DNA from: Allodiplogaster sudhausi
Lineage: Eukaryota > Nematoda > Chromadorea > Rhabditida > Diplogasteridae
Direction: 5' to 3'
NCBI GenBank assembly: GCA_945643635.1
Contig: CALZFC010000136.1
Location: 124,001 to 188,000 of the forward strand
DNA: 64,000 bases
Shown here: positions 21,697-33,324 of the stretch, piece by piece
Position numbering within the stretch: position 1 is the stretch's first letter
How the letters are laid out: each line of letters opens with the position of its first letter
Translations under genes and position numbers: made by a program
Notes under the pieces: generated by a model
Seen by the model: only the letters and a program-made list of their open reading frames with translations
Told to the model about the DNA's origin: nothing
Databases searched by the model: none

Positions 21697-22476
21697 ATAT
21701 ATATATGTATGTATGTATGCACATTATATTTGTTTGCTGTATGCTATGGGTTAGGCCATAGGATTAATAATACTGGGGAAAAGGGAAGAAGATTTAGAAA
21801 CAGTATGTGGGTTCTATAAGCATTCTTTCTCTGTAGCTGTGACTCAAGCTTGTGTTGGATACAACAAGTTTTCCTACGGTTGGCGGTCTTTGAATGGAAC
21901 GAAGTTCCACAATGCTCATGGCAAGACTTACGCTCGGCCGGGTTTCAAGGTTCCTTTACGCTTTCTTATTTATTTCAGTTGGCCTACTTATTATATACAA
22001 TGTGAACGAATGTTTTTTTTTATTGAAAGAGAGCTGTTGGTTAAGAAAGAGGAAAAATGGTTTCTTGAGGAAGGAGATGTACTTGGCTGTCTGATCAGCT
22101 TGTCGGAAGGGAAGCAAGTGGTGCTGCCTCCCTCCGGCAAAGATTGTCCAGTCATAAAGTTCAAGAACACCTTCTTTTTCGAAGCGAATGAAGATGCTGC
22201 GGAAGCTCTGAAGAAGCTCGAGCCCCTTCCCGGAAGCAAAGTCAGAGAATTGGCAACGTTTATCTAAAGTCTTTCTCTAACCAAATCAGCGTTCATTATT
22301 TCAGATTGAATTTTTTCGGAACGGCAAGTCCTGCGGAGTGGCTTTCGACGATATTTGTGCCGGCTTTTATTACCCAGCGGTATCAATCTTTCATCAGGTT
22401 TGAAACTATAGTTGTTGGAAGAATATAAAGAGATGGACGAAAAGATTGAGAGAGAGAGAGTGCGGAAGATGTGTTT

Positions 22477-22518
<42 letters not shown>

Positions 22519-22737
22519 AAGAGAGAGAGAGAGAGAAGACTGTTTGTAAGCTGTGTTGAGACAGGAATGATTCTTTGGCAGGCGACAGTCCGACTGAACT
22601 TCGGTCCTCGTTTCTCGTTTCCTCCTCCGGGGGGAGTCCGTCCCATGAGTGAGCGGGCGGCTGAGTTGCCTCTCCACCAGACCCTTTCCGACATGCTTTT
22701 CATTGTAGAACGCGATCTCATCCCTCCAGCCTTGTGA
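19536..22737 (+). CDS. ASH2L: ASH2L, core subunit of MLL/SET1 H3K4 methyltransferase complexes
   Basis: Component of the WRAD module that stimulates H3K4 methylation by SET1/MLL enzymes in the nucleus. The chosen start MRPSKDRGHRKASAAAVNN follows a 3' splice signal (tttccaacag) 15 bp upstream. Exons give the atypical PHD finger (NIVCYC joined to EGARQIGTLELFCQSCSKWF, then YGLPFMICYHFHCKDCSP), the winged-helix region (VTVLANLTAEHCRSF, MPRRIKNTWHATVHKTLSKE), a linker, SSARLTGSSGLVDIPFNKEG, and the SPRY domain (LTLTGHDGYCLARASHSVAS, SWYFEVNFV, GYNKFSYGWRSLNGTKFHNA, KQVVLPPSGKDCPVIKFKN). The last exon gives LNFGPRFSFPPPGGVRPMSE and ends DLIPPAL. Introns hold a TA/GTAT tract, a LINE tail fragment and a GA tract. 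Confidence 0.96.
20680..20716 (-). mobile_element. LINE 3'-tail fragment in ASH2L intron
   Basis: The plus strand reads (TTTA)n, then TTTACGTGCCTCACACGTGC. This closely matches the reverse complement of the 3' end of the LINE in HYOU1 (10045-10074: TTTATTTACGTGCTGCTGCC then ACGTG). It looks like a very short, extremely 5'-truncated copy in antisense orientation to ASH2L. Confidence 0.6.
21659..21719. repeat. (TA)n and (GTAT)n microsatellite
   Basis: About 17 TA units followed by GTAT units in an ASH2L intron. Confidence 0.95.
22484..22536. repeat. (GA)n tract in last ASH2L intron
   Basis: Purine tract on the sense strand, with a shorter GA run just upstream at 22448-22461. The next exon starts after tctttggcag. 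Confidence 0.9.
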
Positions 22738-22873
22738 ATGCATTCTCATCCTTTTTCTATTTGCTCCGTTTTATCTGTAAATAGCCAGAGTACAAGTTCT
22801 GTAATACAATTTCCTGTGATCGTTGGAGTTTCTTTCGTAGGAAAGGGTTCATAAGCCACTTGATACCAATTGA

Positions 22874-24032
22874 ATGGAAAGCTGTGTGTGGAGAGGATGG
22901 GAGACAGGAGGAATGAGTCGCATGCTGCGGGTGTTGCCCGTGCGTGCTCTGGAAGACAACTACATGTATCTGGTATGGAGGGGGGATGGCGGAGGGGGAG
23001 GGGCTGCTCTGGCAGTTGATCCCGTCGAGCCTGCGAAGCTCTTGGCCGAGGCAGCCAAGGAGAAGCTCAGGGTGGTGTCTGCACTTGTCACACACCACCA
23101 CTGGGACCATGCGGGGGGCAACGAGGAGTTGCATCGTCTTCTCCCCTCCGTCTCCATCTACGGGGGCGATGAACGTATTCCTCGGCTGCACAACCTCTGT
23201 GCTCACGAAGACACTCTCGAACTCGCCGGCATGGAGGTGTCTTTCTGTTCTTTGTCTCCGATCTGAGCTTCTCCCTTGAGGTTCGTTGTGTGCATACTCC
23301 CTGCCACACTCGTGGCCATCTCTGCTACTTCATCTCTTGCGGGGAGGACAAAGTTCTCTTCTCAGGAGACACTCTCTTCATTGCTGGCTGTGGAAAGTTC
23401 TTCGAAGGCAAGCTGCTTTTAATGCCGTTCTCGTAATGATCTTTATTATGCTGAAGAGAAAAGTTCTCTGAAATGGAATGGTTTCAGGGAATGGATCAGA
23501 AATGCACGAGAACCTGAACGTGAAAGTGGCTTCGCTGCCATCCTCGACCCTCGTTTATCCCGGCCACGAGTACACCACTTCCAACCTCCTCTTTGCTGCT
23601 CACGTTGAGCCGGACAATGCGGTCAATTTTCACTTTCTATCGCACCCGGAGAGGTTCTTATTTCTTGGCTTGGACAACAACGAATGAGAACACGGCTGAT
23701 CATTCTTTATTCTGCTCTTTATTCGCACTCACTACGTGCATTGCATGCATGCATGTACATACATACATACATACATACATACATTACAATACGTTTCATT
23801 TTGTCATTTTTGTTTATTAGTTCAGAAGATAGCAGAGAAGCTGAAGTGGTCTCGTGAGCAGAATGCGAAGGGAATTCCGACTGTTCCTTCGTCTCTCGCG
23901 GAAGAGAAAGCAACGAACCCCTTCATGCGAGTGTTAGAACCCTCCATCACTCGGTTCACTGGAGCTAGTCAACCCGCCCAAGTTATCAGTATTTTGAGGG
24001 AGAAGAAAAATTCTTTCAAACCTCCTAAATAA
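22874..24032 (+). CDS. HAGH: hydroxyacylglutathione hydrolase (glyoxalase II)
   Basis: Metallo-beta-lactamase-fold enzyme that hydrolyses S-D-lactoylglutathione to D-lactate and glutathione. Start could be 22874 or the internal [20 protein letters not shown] at 22916, which matches the cytosolic start of the family. The dinuclear metal site is complete: [10 protein letters not shown], then [10 protein letters not shown] (about 23300), [17 protein letters not shown], and [20 protein letters not shown]. The C-terminal substrate domain carries [19 protein letters not shown] and ends [11 protein letters not shown]. The intron 23408-23487 starts with GC rather than GT. AATAAA at 24118 is a likely polyadenylation signal. 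It starts 137 bp after the ASH2L stop. Confidence 0.96.
23756..23784. repeat. (ACAT)n microsatellite
   Basis: Seven ACAT units in the last HAGH intron, preceded by GCAT repeats. Confidence 0.95.
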
Positions 24033-24224
24033 TATTGAAGTTGGCTTCTTTTGTTTTCAGACAGAGAAATATTCATTCACTTGTACATTCCATTCTCTGA
24101 AAATAGTTACAATGAAAGAATAAAGTGTGAGAATGCCAAGCTTACCTGTTACTTGTGTGAGATGTTAATATAACATGCATTTTACCGTGTTGTTAACTTT
24201 GTGTGAGTAGTAATATGGCGTGGA

Positions 24225-26454
<2,230 letters not shown>

Positions 26455-26623
26455 ACAAGGATTATTATTACAGTTGTTACTGATGCTTGTTGTGTGATGA
26501 ATCGTTTGGATGATAAAGAGAAGAGTTGAAATGACTAAGAACAAATAAAGGATGAGTGGGAGACAAAGAATAGCAGTGTTCATAAGGAGGAGGGAGGGGG
26601 AGGAGAGGCCATCCTCTCTGGAG

Positions 26624-27127
26624 ATGCTCCGGCTGCTCGCTCTTGGCTGTCTGGCTGCTCTTGGCCACTCGGCAGATGACGACTCCTGTTTGACGTGCGC
26701 CTCAGAGATCTTGAGGGATAACTGGGCCGCTACTTCCTTCCCGACAATGCCGAAGGGACTCGAATTCAACGACGCGTGTGGCAACAATCCCACATCTATT
26801 GGGAGCGGTCAGAACTGCCCTTCCAGTTCCTGCATGGTCTACGCTTTCCCATTCCGTCAGTTCTCATTACGCTATATTGTACATTGGCAGAACAAGATTT
26901 GTCTGTTTTCTGTTTTTCTTTTTTTTACCAATTACTATTGAGAGGGGCAAATGGCTTTCGTCCGTGGATGTTACTCCGACTTCCTCACCTTCGACAGTAA
27001 TGTTACGCGGACGTTAGCTAGCCAAACTTGTAGCTATGGAACTCCCAATGGCAACGTCACTGTCAAATACACTAAGCCGGGTGGCGGTTTTGAGTCAGCC
27101 GAGGGCAAGGTCCTGTTTCAAGTGTAG
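26624..27127 (+). CDS. secreted cysteine-rich protein, Ly6/uPAR-like
   Basis: Two exons. MLRLLALGCLAALGHSADD is a signal peptide; the mature part starts DSCLTCASEIL. Cysteines follow as C-x2-C, then DACGN, NCPSSSC, RGC and TC, which is the first part of the three-finger (Ly6/uPAR) pattern. The exon 1/exon 2 join (FPF with QGQMAFVRGCYSDF) keeps frame with a GT donor at 26855 and a cattgag-type acceptor at about 26942. The final C-x-C and CN of the fold are missing before the stop after KVLFQV, so it may be shortened or a final exon is not recognised. AATAAA at 27403 is a likely polyadenylation signal. Function unknown. Next to a second gene of the same type. Confidence 0.6.
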
Positions 27128-27505
27128 CCTTGCTTTGGGAAAAGGCCTCAGTTTTTAAAGCGTGGCTGAGAAACATGCCTAGTAGTTTTCTGTTACAAGG
27201 CAGTTCAAATCAACTCAGTAAAGATGTTACCATCCTGTACAATTACTTTCTAATGAGTTTTCTAATTCACACGAAAACAAACTGATGGTTATCAATCTTT
27301 CAAAACATTAAATATCTTGCCTCGTTCTTGCAGAGCGTCTTCCTTCTTTGCTCCACGTTAGACTGTAACGGTGTGTTCCAGCCAAACGAAAATTTTTTCA
27401 ACAATAAAGATCCTGCCTTTAAAACCTGCAATCAGATTCCTAGTTAGTCAAGCTGTCCGTTTTGGTCCCTTCGCTTTATTTTCTATTCTTTTGTCCCTTT
27501 ATTCT

Positions 27506-27540
<35 letters not shown>

Positions 27541-27637
27541 ATTCTTCTGTCCCTCTATTCTCGCTCTCTCTTTCTATCATTTTCCCCTCCCTCTCTCCCC
27601 CTCGCGCGCTCTCTCTCTTCCTCCCTCTCTCCCCTCG

Positions 27638-27683
<46 letters not shown>

Positions 27684-27723
27684 CTCCTTTCCTCCATCTC
27701 CCTCTCTGTCTCACTCTTTCTAG

Positions 27724-28123
27724 AGAAATCGTGCGTGGAATGCCAGAGAGTTGGAAGCACTGGTAGCTGCTCTTCAACGGCGACTACAACATGCAGTGGT
27801 TCGGTGTGCACTAAATACGATGGATACCTTGGAGGTTCGTGGGGTGGAATGGGCAGGGTAGAGTAGGGAGAGTGCTTCTGTCAGATGAGTGGTTCGAAGT
27901 GCGTGGCTGTGCTGGGGTGTCTCCCTTCACTCGCGACCAATGCTCTTGGGTCGACAGGGACGTGGGAGTCAAGTTGCAGGAAGTCTCCATCCCCAAACAA
28001 TACCAAGGAACCCACTGCTTCTGCTCTACGGAAAAATGCAACCCTGCCCATCGGCTCTCTCCTCTCTTCATCTCTCTCCTTCTCCCTTTCTGCTCCTTTC
28101 TGCTGTCGCTCTTGTCACCTTAA
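27724..28123 (+). CDS. Ly6/uPAR-domain protein, probably GPI-anchored (5' exon not found)
   Basis: Two exons are clear. The first (27724-about 27832) gives KSCVECQRVGSTGSCSSTAT and CSGSVCTKYDGYLGG. The second (about 27885-28123) gives FEVRGCAGVSPFTRDQCSW and QGTHCFCSTEKCNPAHR, with the diagnostic RGC, C-x-C and CN of the three-finger fold. The tail LSPLFISLLLPFCSFLLSLL is hydrophobic, as in GPI-anchor signals. A signal-peptide exon should lie upstream across the CT tract at 27509-27690; I could not pick it. AATAAA at 28190 is a likely polyadenylation signal. It is probably a tandem relative of the gene to the left. Confidence 0.7.
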
Positions 28124-28517
28124 ATGTCTTGTTTGTTTCGTCTCTGCTATATTTTGTCATTGTAAAAAGATTTCATTTGCTGCAGTTGAAATAAACGTTT
28201 AAACAACTTGGTATTAAAATAAGCTTCAAAGTTCACCATACTATTTAATTGTGTTGGTTTTCATTGATTTTGCGTCCAAGCAGTCGAAAGGCCCCACCTG
28301 CAAAATGGGGAGCTCTAGGATAAGAGTACCGTGTACAATTTCAAATGTTGGATGTGCAGGAGAGCCAATGGACATGGGTGCGTTGCGGCAGTTACGTAAT
28401 AGTTTCGAAAGTGGAGGGCGGAGCGAGTGGAGACTGAGAGCCCTGCATTGTCGCTGGTGCATTCGTGCCGTGTGGGTGCTCTGTGATTCCGTTCTTTCGT
28501 GTTGCCAGACAACCTGA
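28124..28517. other. intergenic, Ly6-like / bZIP
   Basis: Holds the Ly6-like 3' end with AATAAA at 28190, then spacer and the bZIP promoter. A good 3' splice signal (tctttcgtgttgccag) ends 9 bp before the bZIP ATG. Confidence 0.5.
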
Positions 28518-29409
28518 ATGATGGCGACAAATTTCAGATCTGTTGAGTGTGAGCCGTGGCTGGAATGCCGCTTTTCTCCCAAATCGTTCTTGACCGGGGA
28601 GTGCGATCCCGTTCTCTTTTACTCCCCGCACTACGAGCAGGCGCTCCTGGATGAGTTCCTGCCTGGCTCTCCGACCAGATCTGAATTCCTCAGCGATTTC
28701 AACTCTGAAAGTGACACTGGCCGCTCGTCCTCTTTGGAAACTCCCGATGGCGACTTTGACTTCGAGCCTTCTTCAAGTGGTGAGCAAGTTGCATATCCTT
28801 TGTATGTACTGTCTCCTTGTAAGCAGCATTTCCGGTGATGAAATTGCGTGTGCTCAGTTTCCAACAGGTGGTCTTTTTGTGGACTCATTTCCAGTTTAGA
28901 ACGCTGTAATGGACTTCATTAGTGATGTTGAAATTGCAAATTCTATTTGTTCCTTCCCTTCAGGAACTGTCCCGTCGGTGCTGGAATCGGCAGAGCAGTC
29001 ACTTCCCAGAGACCAGAAGACGGCTGAAGTGAAGCGTGAGACCCTGATCCCGTCCCCTTCCAAGATTGGACAGCGGAAGCTAAGAAGAGGCAGACCATCG
29101 GGGTCTAATTCCAATTCGAAGATGGCGGTGTACGCCAAGAACTACCGGGAGCAGAAGAAGCAAGAGACCCGCATTTTAGCTGCAAGAGTGCGAGAGTTGG
29201 AAGAGGAGAACAACCGCCTCCGACTCGAAAGCCGTTCCTGGAAGGAGAAGTTCCTCGTTCTCTCAACTCAGATTGACGACATGAAGAAGAGCAGCGAGAG
29301 GACTTCCAAGGTCAGCGCAGTCATTGACATGATGAGCGCCCATTCTATTGGCGGAGTCCGTCTAACCTTTGACCAGTATGGGGAACCCTGCTTTGAGTTT
29401 AGCAACTAG
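28518..29409 (+). CDS. bZIP transcription factor, CREBZF-like
   Basis: Two exons (28518-about 28780 and about 28965-29409). The N-terminal half is acidic (FLSDFNSESDTGRSSSLETP). Exon 2 has a basic region RRGRPSGSNSNSKMAVYAKN followed by YREQKKQETRILAARVRELE and EENNRLRLESRSWKEKFLVL, a leucine zipper. The basic region lacks the invariant Asn of ordinary bZIPs in register (SKMAVYAKNYR), which is closest in my reading to the CREBZF/Zhangfei type; that family often needs a partner to bind DNA. The C-terminus ends FDQYGEPCFEFSN. It is convergent with NPHP1, whose stop is 236 bp away. Confidence 0.75.
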
Positions 29410-29644
29410 TATTGATAGTCAACGTGCGAATATTACTTCATTCTATGTTTGTTTAGCAGTTTGCCCCGTTGTGATTTGTCTGTCTAAATTGTTTTATATG
29501 TTTATGCGCTTACGTCATTGATGAAGCCGTATCGGCATACGATTTTAAGAGTTGAGCTTTTGCATGTACATGACAGTGGGAGGTGGTGGAAACGTATGGG
29601 CAAACATACTTTTCATGATAGGGATAGTAGCAGGGCAGGAACAC

Positions 29645-31319
29645 TTAGTCTATGGCATGTTGGGAAGTGAGGTCGAAGCAAAAACGGGCGGGTCTGATTG
29701 GAGTTGCTTCGCAGGCAGAGCTGATGAAGCGGATCGGTCCCTCTGTCGATGCGAAGGCTTCTCGGAGGGTCGAGAGCAGCTCCGTACTGGGAAGAGAAGA
29801 ATATTATTCGATAGTAAGGATAACGCGGTAACCGGGAGTTCTTTTGTTGATTGTGAAGCGTCCACGAGAAGGGAGGGAGAGGACGTGCAAGAATGCAGAG
29901 ACCAAGTGAGCAGAAAAGCTCGCGGAAGCGAGCGGAGAGGGCCTCTTCTCCCATCTCAAAGTCCCAGCAATAGTGTTTTTACTGTCTTTACTTTTAAACG
30001 CACATTTTTGAGCAAATTTTGTTGATGCTCCCAGATGATAGAAAAAAGATCCAGAAGTTCATAGTCATCCGCGACTGATGGAAACAGTGCGAGGACGAGA
30101 TCGTTCACCAGTTCTGCAGAATACAAGAATGTTGACCCGCGCCTTCTCTGGCAATTCCTTGTCGTCCTTCTGTGAACCTGCTCCCTCTTCCTTATTATTT
30201 CGGCCCTCTTCCCCCAACACTCTCTTTCCATCTCCAATCTGCCTGATGATGAAGGGTCGGATCGATTAAGAAGAAGCGCTTTGCCGGCATGGCGTCGGAA
30301 ATAGAAGATAACTGGTATATGAAGGGAGTTGATAGTAAGAACATCCGGCAGGGAACTAAAATACTATACTCTTTTCTATCCTCCTACCATCTCTCGTTAC
30401 GATTTGTATCCTTTTTCTAGTCACAAGACACAACCGTTCTACATTATAGTCCTTATTTACATTTTTCTATGTATAATCAGGGGCTGACTCGATTTGATGA
30501 AGAGAAGAAGTGGGCGGATCGCGCACTTGGAAGAAGAGAACGATCGGCTTGGCTAGGAGATTATCACTACGGCTAGCAACTCCCCCCCCCCCCCTCCCCG
30601 TACCCACCATTTACATCTCTCCTGGATATATTCGCTTCATCTCCAAACAAGGAACCGTTCACGACTGTCTCCGAATAAGTCCTGAAGAGACAGAAGAAGC
30701 AATGGACAAACGAGAGAGAGTGGAAGCAAGGGATGGAGAGAGAGAAAGATAGAGAGAGATGGAATGAGAGAGAGAGCAGAGACAGAGGGAGGGTTACTGT
30801 AGTGACTAACTTGTTGATGAGAAGAGTCTTGCCTTCTCCATTGAGAAGTGGCATTTCAACGAAGCCAAGACTCGTTTCTTGGAGTGAACCCTTGAAAGAA
30901 GGGAAGGAACCAGAATGGACAAAGAGGAGTGACTGACGGATTCTTTGATGAGAAGAGAGAATTCCATAATGAGATGGACATCTGCTTGTCTGTAATTGGA
31001 ACGAAGAAGAAACATCTCGTAGCCAAGAGCGAAGGGATCGGATGAATCTCTCTTCAAGTTCAGTTCCATTCCATCACCCATTCTTTATTTCCTATTCATC
31101 TTTCATCACCTTCGTTGAAAAAAGATATCGCTTTCCGCTCAATTTTGCGCGAATGGTATGTACATTGCTGACCTAAAACATTAGAGATCATAAAGGCAGA
31201 GATGATAGAGAAGGAATAATCGAGAAAGAAAGTGAGGGAGAGAGAGAGATATGAAGAGAGAGAGAGAGAGAGATATGAAGAGAGAGAGAGAGAGAGAGAT
31301 ATGAAGAGATATGAAGAGG

Positions 31320-31355
<36 letters not shown>

Positions 31356-31777
31356 CTGATTACAATCTGGCGGCCAGTGGTGCGAGTCCGATCAAAGAGA
31401 CAGATTCGAAGAAGAGCCGAGACTGGAGAGGGAGACTGCTCGGCACCCTCTACACGCACGAGGCGAATCAACTTACTCACCCGCACTTCTGTCTTCCGAA
31501 GCTGAAGAGGAGAGAGAGAGAGAGAGGGAGAGAGAGAGAGAGAGAGAGAGTAGCGATAGGAATAGAGAGCAAGAGGAGAGAGAGAGAGAGCGACGGGTGA
31601 AGACGAGATGAAAGTGATGAAACGGTGTAAAGAAACGAACCATGCATCCTCCGTGATTCCAATGAAGGTCGTGGAAAGCAAGATTCGATTCAGACAGACG
31701 CGGAGTGAGGTGGCAACCGAGCGAGACGTGAGAGTCTAGAGAGAAGCAAGGAAGGACGAGAGATAGTGAGAGAGAGA

Positions 31778-31815
<38 letters not shown>

Positions 31816-32407
31816 AATGAAAACCTCTGCGCTGAGCATCTGCAAGAGAGAGTATGGCAGACTGAACTGGAGGGTGAGCAGAGGGGCCTGGAGGAGTGTG
31901 GTGGGCGAGAAATGTCCGAGGAACGAGTCCTCTTTCTCCTTTTCCACTCAGCCTCTCCGCAAACCACCATCCATCTGGTCTCCACAACAGAAGGTTACTT
32001 TGCAGTCTGCCTTACAATGTTTCACTCCTTTGTCTGTATCATTAGAGAAGTCATGCAAACACATTTTTAATTCTTTTTCATTTGACTTCTCTGACCTGGT
32101 TTCAAGAATGCGCAGCCGCTCTCCTTTAGAAATCTCAAGATCTTCGTTCTTTTCGGCCGCCAAATCCCCTAAGGCTACGAATATATTTCCATGGACGATT
32201 CGGCTAGCAGCACGTGTAATAACAGATTCGCTCCTCTGCATGTCTGCCGTCTCTCCAGGCGGCTCTTGTACTCCTCTTGTGTCTACGTCTCTGTCGTCTC
32301 TCACTTCCCCCACATCTCTCTCTTCGCTTCTGCTGTCCTCTTCTCCTTCGTCCTCGTCATCTTCGGCATACATTCCAGATTGTCGTGGTGGCTTCGAATC
32401 GATACGA
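29645..32407 (-). CDS. NPHP1: nephrocystin-1, ciliary transition-zone protein (5' end unresolved)
   Basis: Adaptor protein of the ciliary transition zone. The first exon I can support starts at 32407 after a tttgacag splice signal and gives an acidic stretch ([19 protein letters not shown]) followed by an SH3 domain split by an intron: [28 protein letters not shown], then [20 protein letters not shown]. After it come [29 protein letters not shown] (about 31420), [20 protein letters not shown] with IMEFSLLI (about 30960), [20 protein letters not shown] (about 30860), and a C-terminal piece ending TSQHAID before TAA. These match human nephrocystin-1 in order. The usual N-terminal coiled coil was not found; it should lie beyond 32407. 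Introns carry long CT tracts (sense strand). Confidence 0.85.
31222..31356. repeat. (GA)n compound tract in NPHP1 intron
   Basis: GA repeats interrupted by three or more copies of ATATGAAGA. Further GA tracts lie at 31510-31550 and 31766-31812. The sense strand of NPHP1 reads CT. Confidence 0.9.
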
Positions 32408-33324
32408 CTGTCAAAAAAATTTGATTTTAATGATTCCTTCGAAAATTCCATATTTCGGTCTCTCTCTCGCTCTATGAATGTACATGCCGTACCTCATTGT
32501 CTGCTGCACGCAATTGTCGCTAGCCTTTTCTACCGCTCGCGTAATACACACCAGAAATCAGAAGCAATTTCATGTTTTCGAAACCACCGCGACAACGAAT
32601 TACAAAGATAAGAAAGAATTTAAGAAGGGTGAAAATAGAAGGCGAGATTGCGAGCCAGTCGCCATCTCGCGTGGCTGTTTCCATGGTGACTGGAATGACC
32701 AAGTGCACCCTTCTCCATCGCGGGTCTTCTCCCACGAGGCCCTCCCATCTCACCAAACATGTCACTTCTTCCCTTTCCAGATTGAGACTACTATTTTATA
32801 CTAGGAGCCAGAGTTTGACAAGTAACAAAAATAGAAACAAGAACAGCAGACGCGGAATCAATGAAAGAGAAACAAAACTATTTAATAAGGAACTAATATT
32901 GAGAAACCATAGAGACTAATGTAGATATAGTCTATAATGTATTCACCGAAAGGAGCTAATATAACATTAGCAAGGAACCTCACGGTACGGTATGCAATTT
33001 ACGGGAGATAAACATGACTATGCTGAAAACTAAAGCTCAGCATCCATGAGGGAGACGACTGAAATCCATTTTAGGCGAAGTGAAGCTTTCAAAATAATAC
33101 GAGAATATATATGAATTCAAAGTTCTATTACCGATAAATTTCCGTAGCAGGAAGTTAAGAAACAGACGAAAAAGTTTGTAACAGTTCTCAACCCTTATCT
33201 CTGAATATCTCATGTGATCTTAGTTTATTATAACCCAAATTCCCACTCGAACCATCGCTACTTGTGCAGCCTCTCAGCCAATTGAGTTGAAGAGAGGAAG
33301 AAAAAACGAAGAGGGATGAACTAC
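32408..33324. other. region between NPHP1 and the beta-lactamase gene
   Basis: Probably contains the missing 5' exons and promoter of NPHP1. A minus-strand stretch ending QQTMR before a gtacgg donor (about 32495) could be an upstream exon. A plus-strand frame at 32572-32919 (115 codons, Arg-rich) has no recognisable homology. The part from 32900 to 33300 is AT-rich with nothing recognised. Confidence 0.4.

Noticed and set aside
29552..30025. Plus-strand frame of 157 codons after the bZIP gene
   Set aside because: It overlaps minus-strand exons of NPHP1 that align with the human C-terminus; the plus frame has no recognisable family.
32572..32919. Arg-rich 115-codon plus-strand frame
   Set aside because: No homology, no splice or start context. 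Kept only as a remark in the region entry, since it may overlap missing NPHP1 5' exons.
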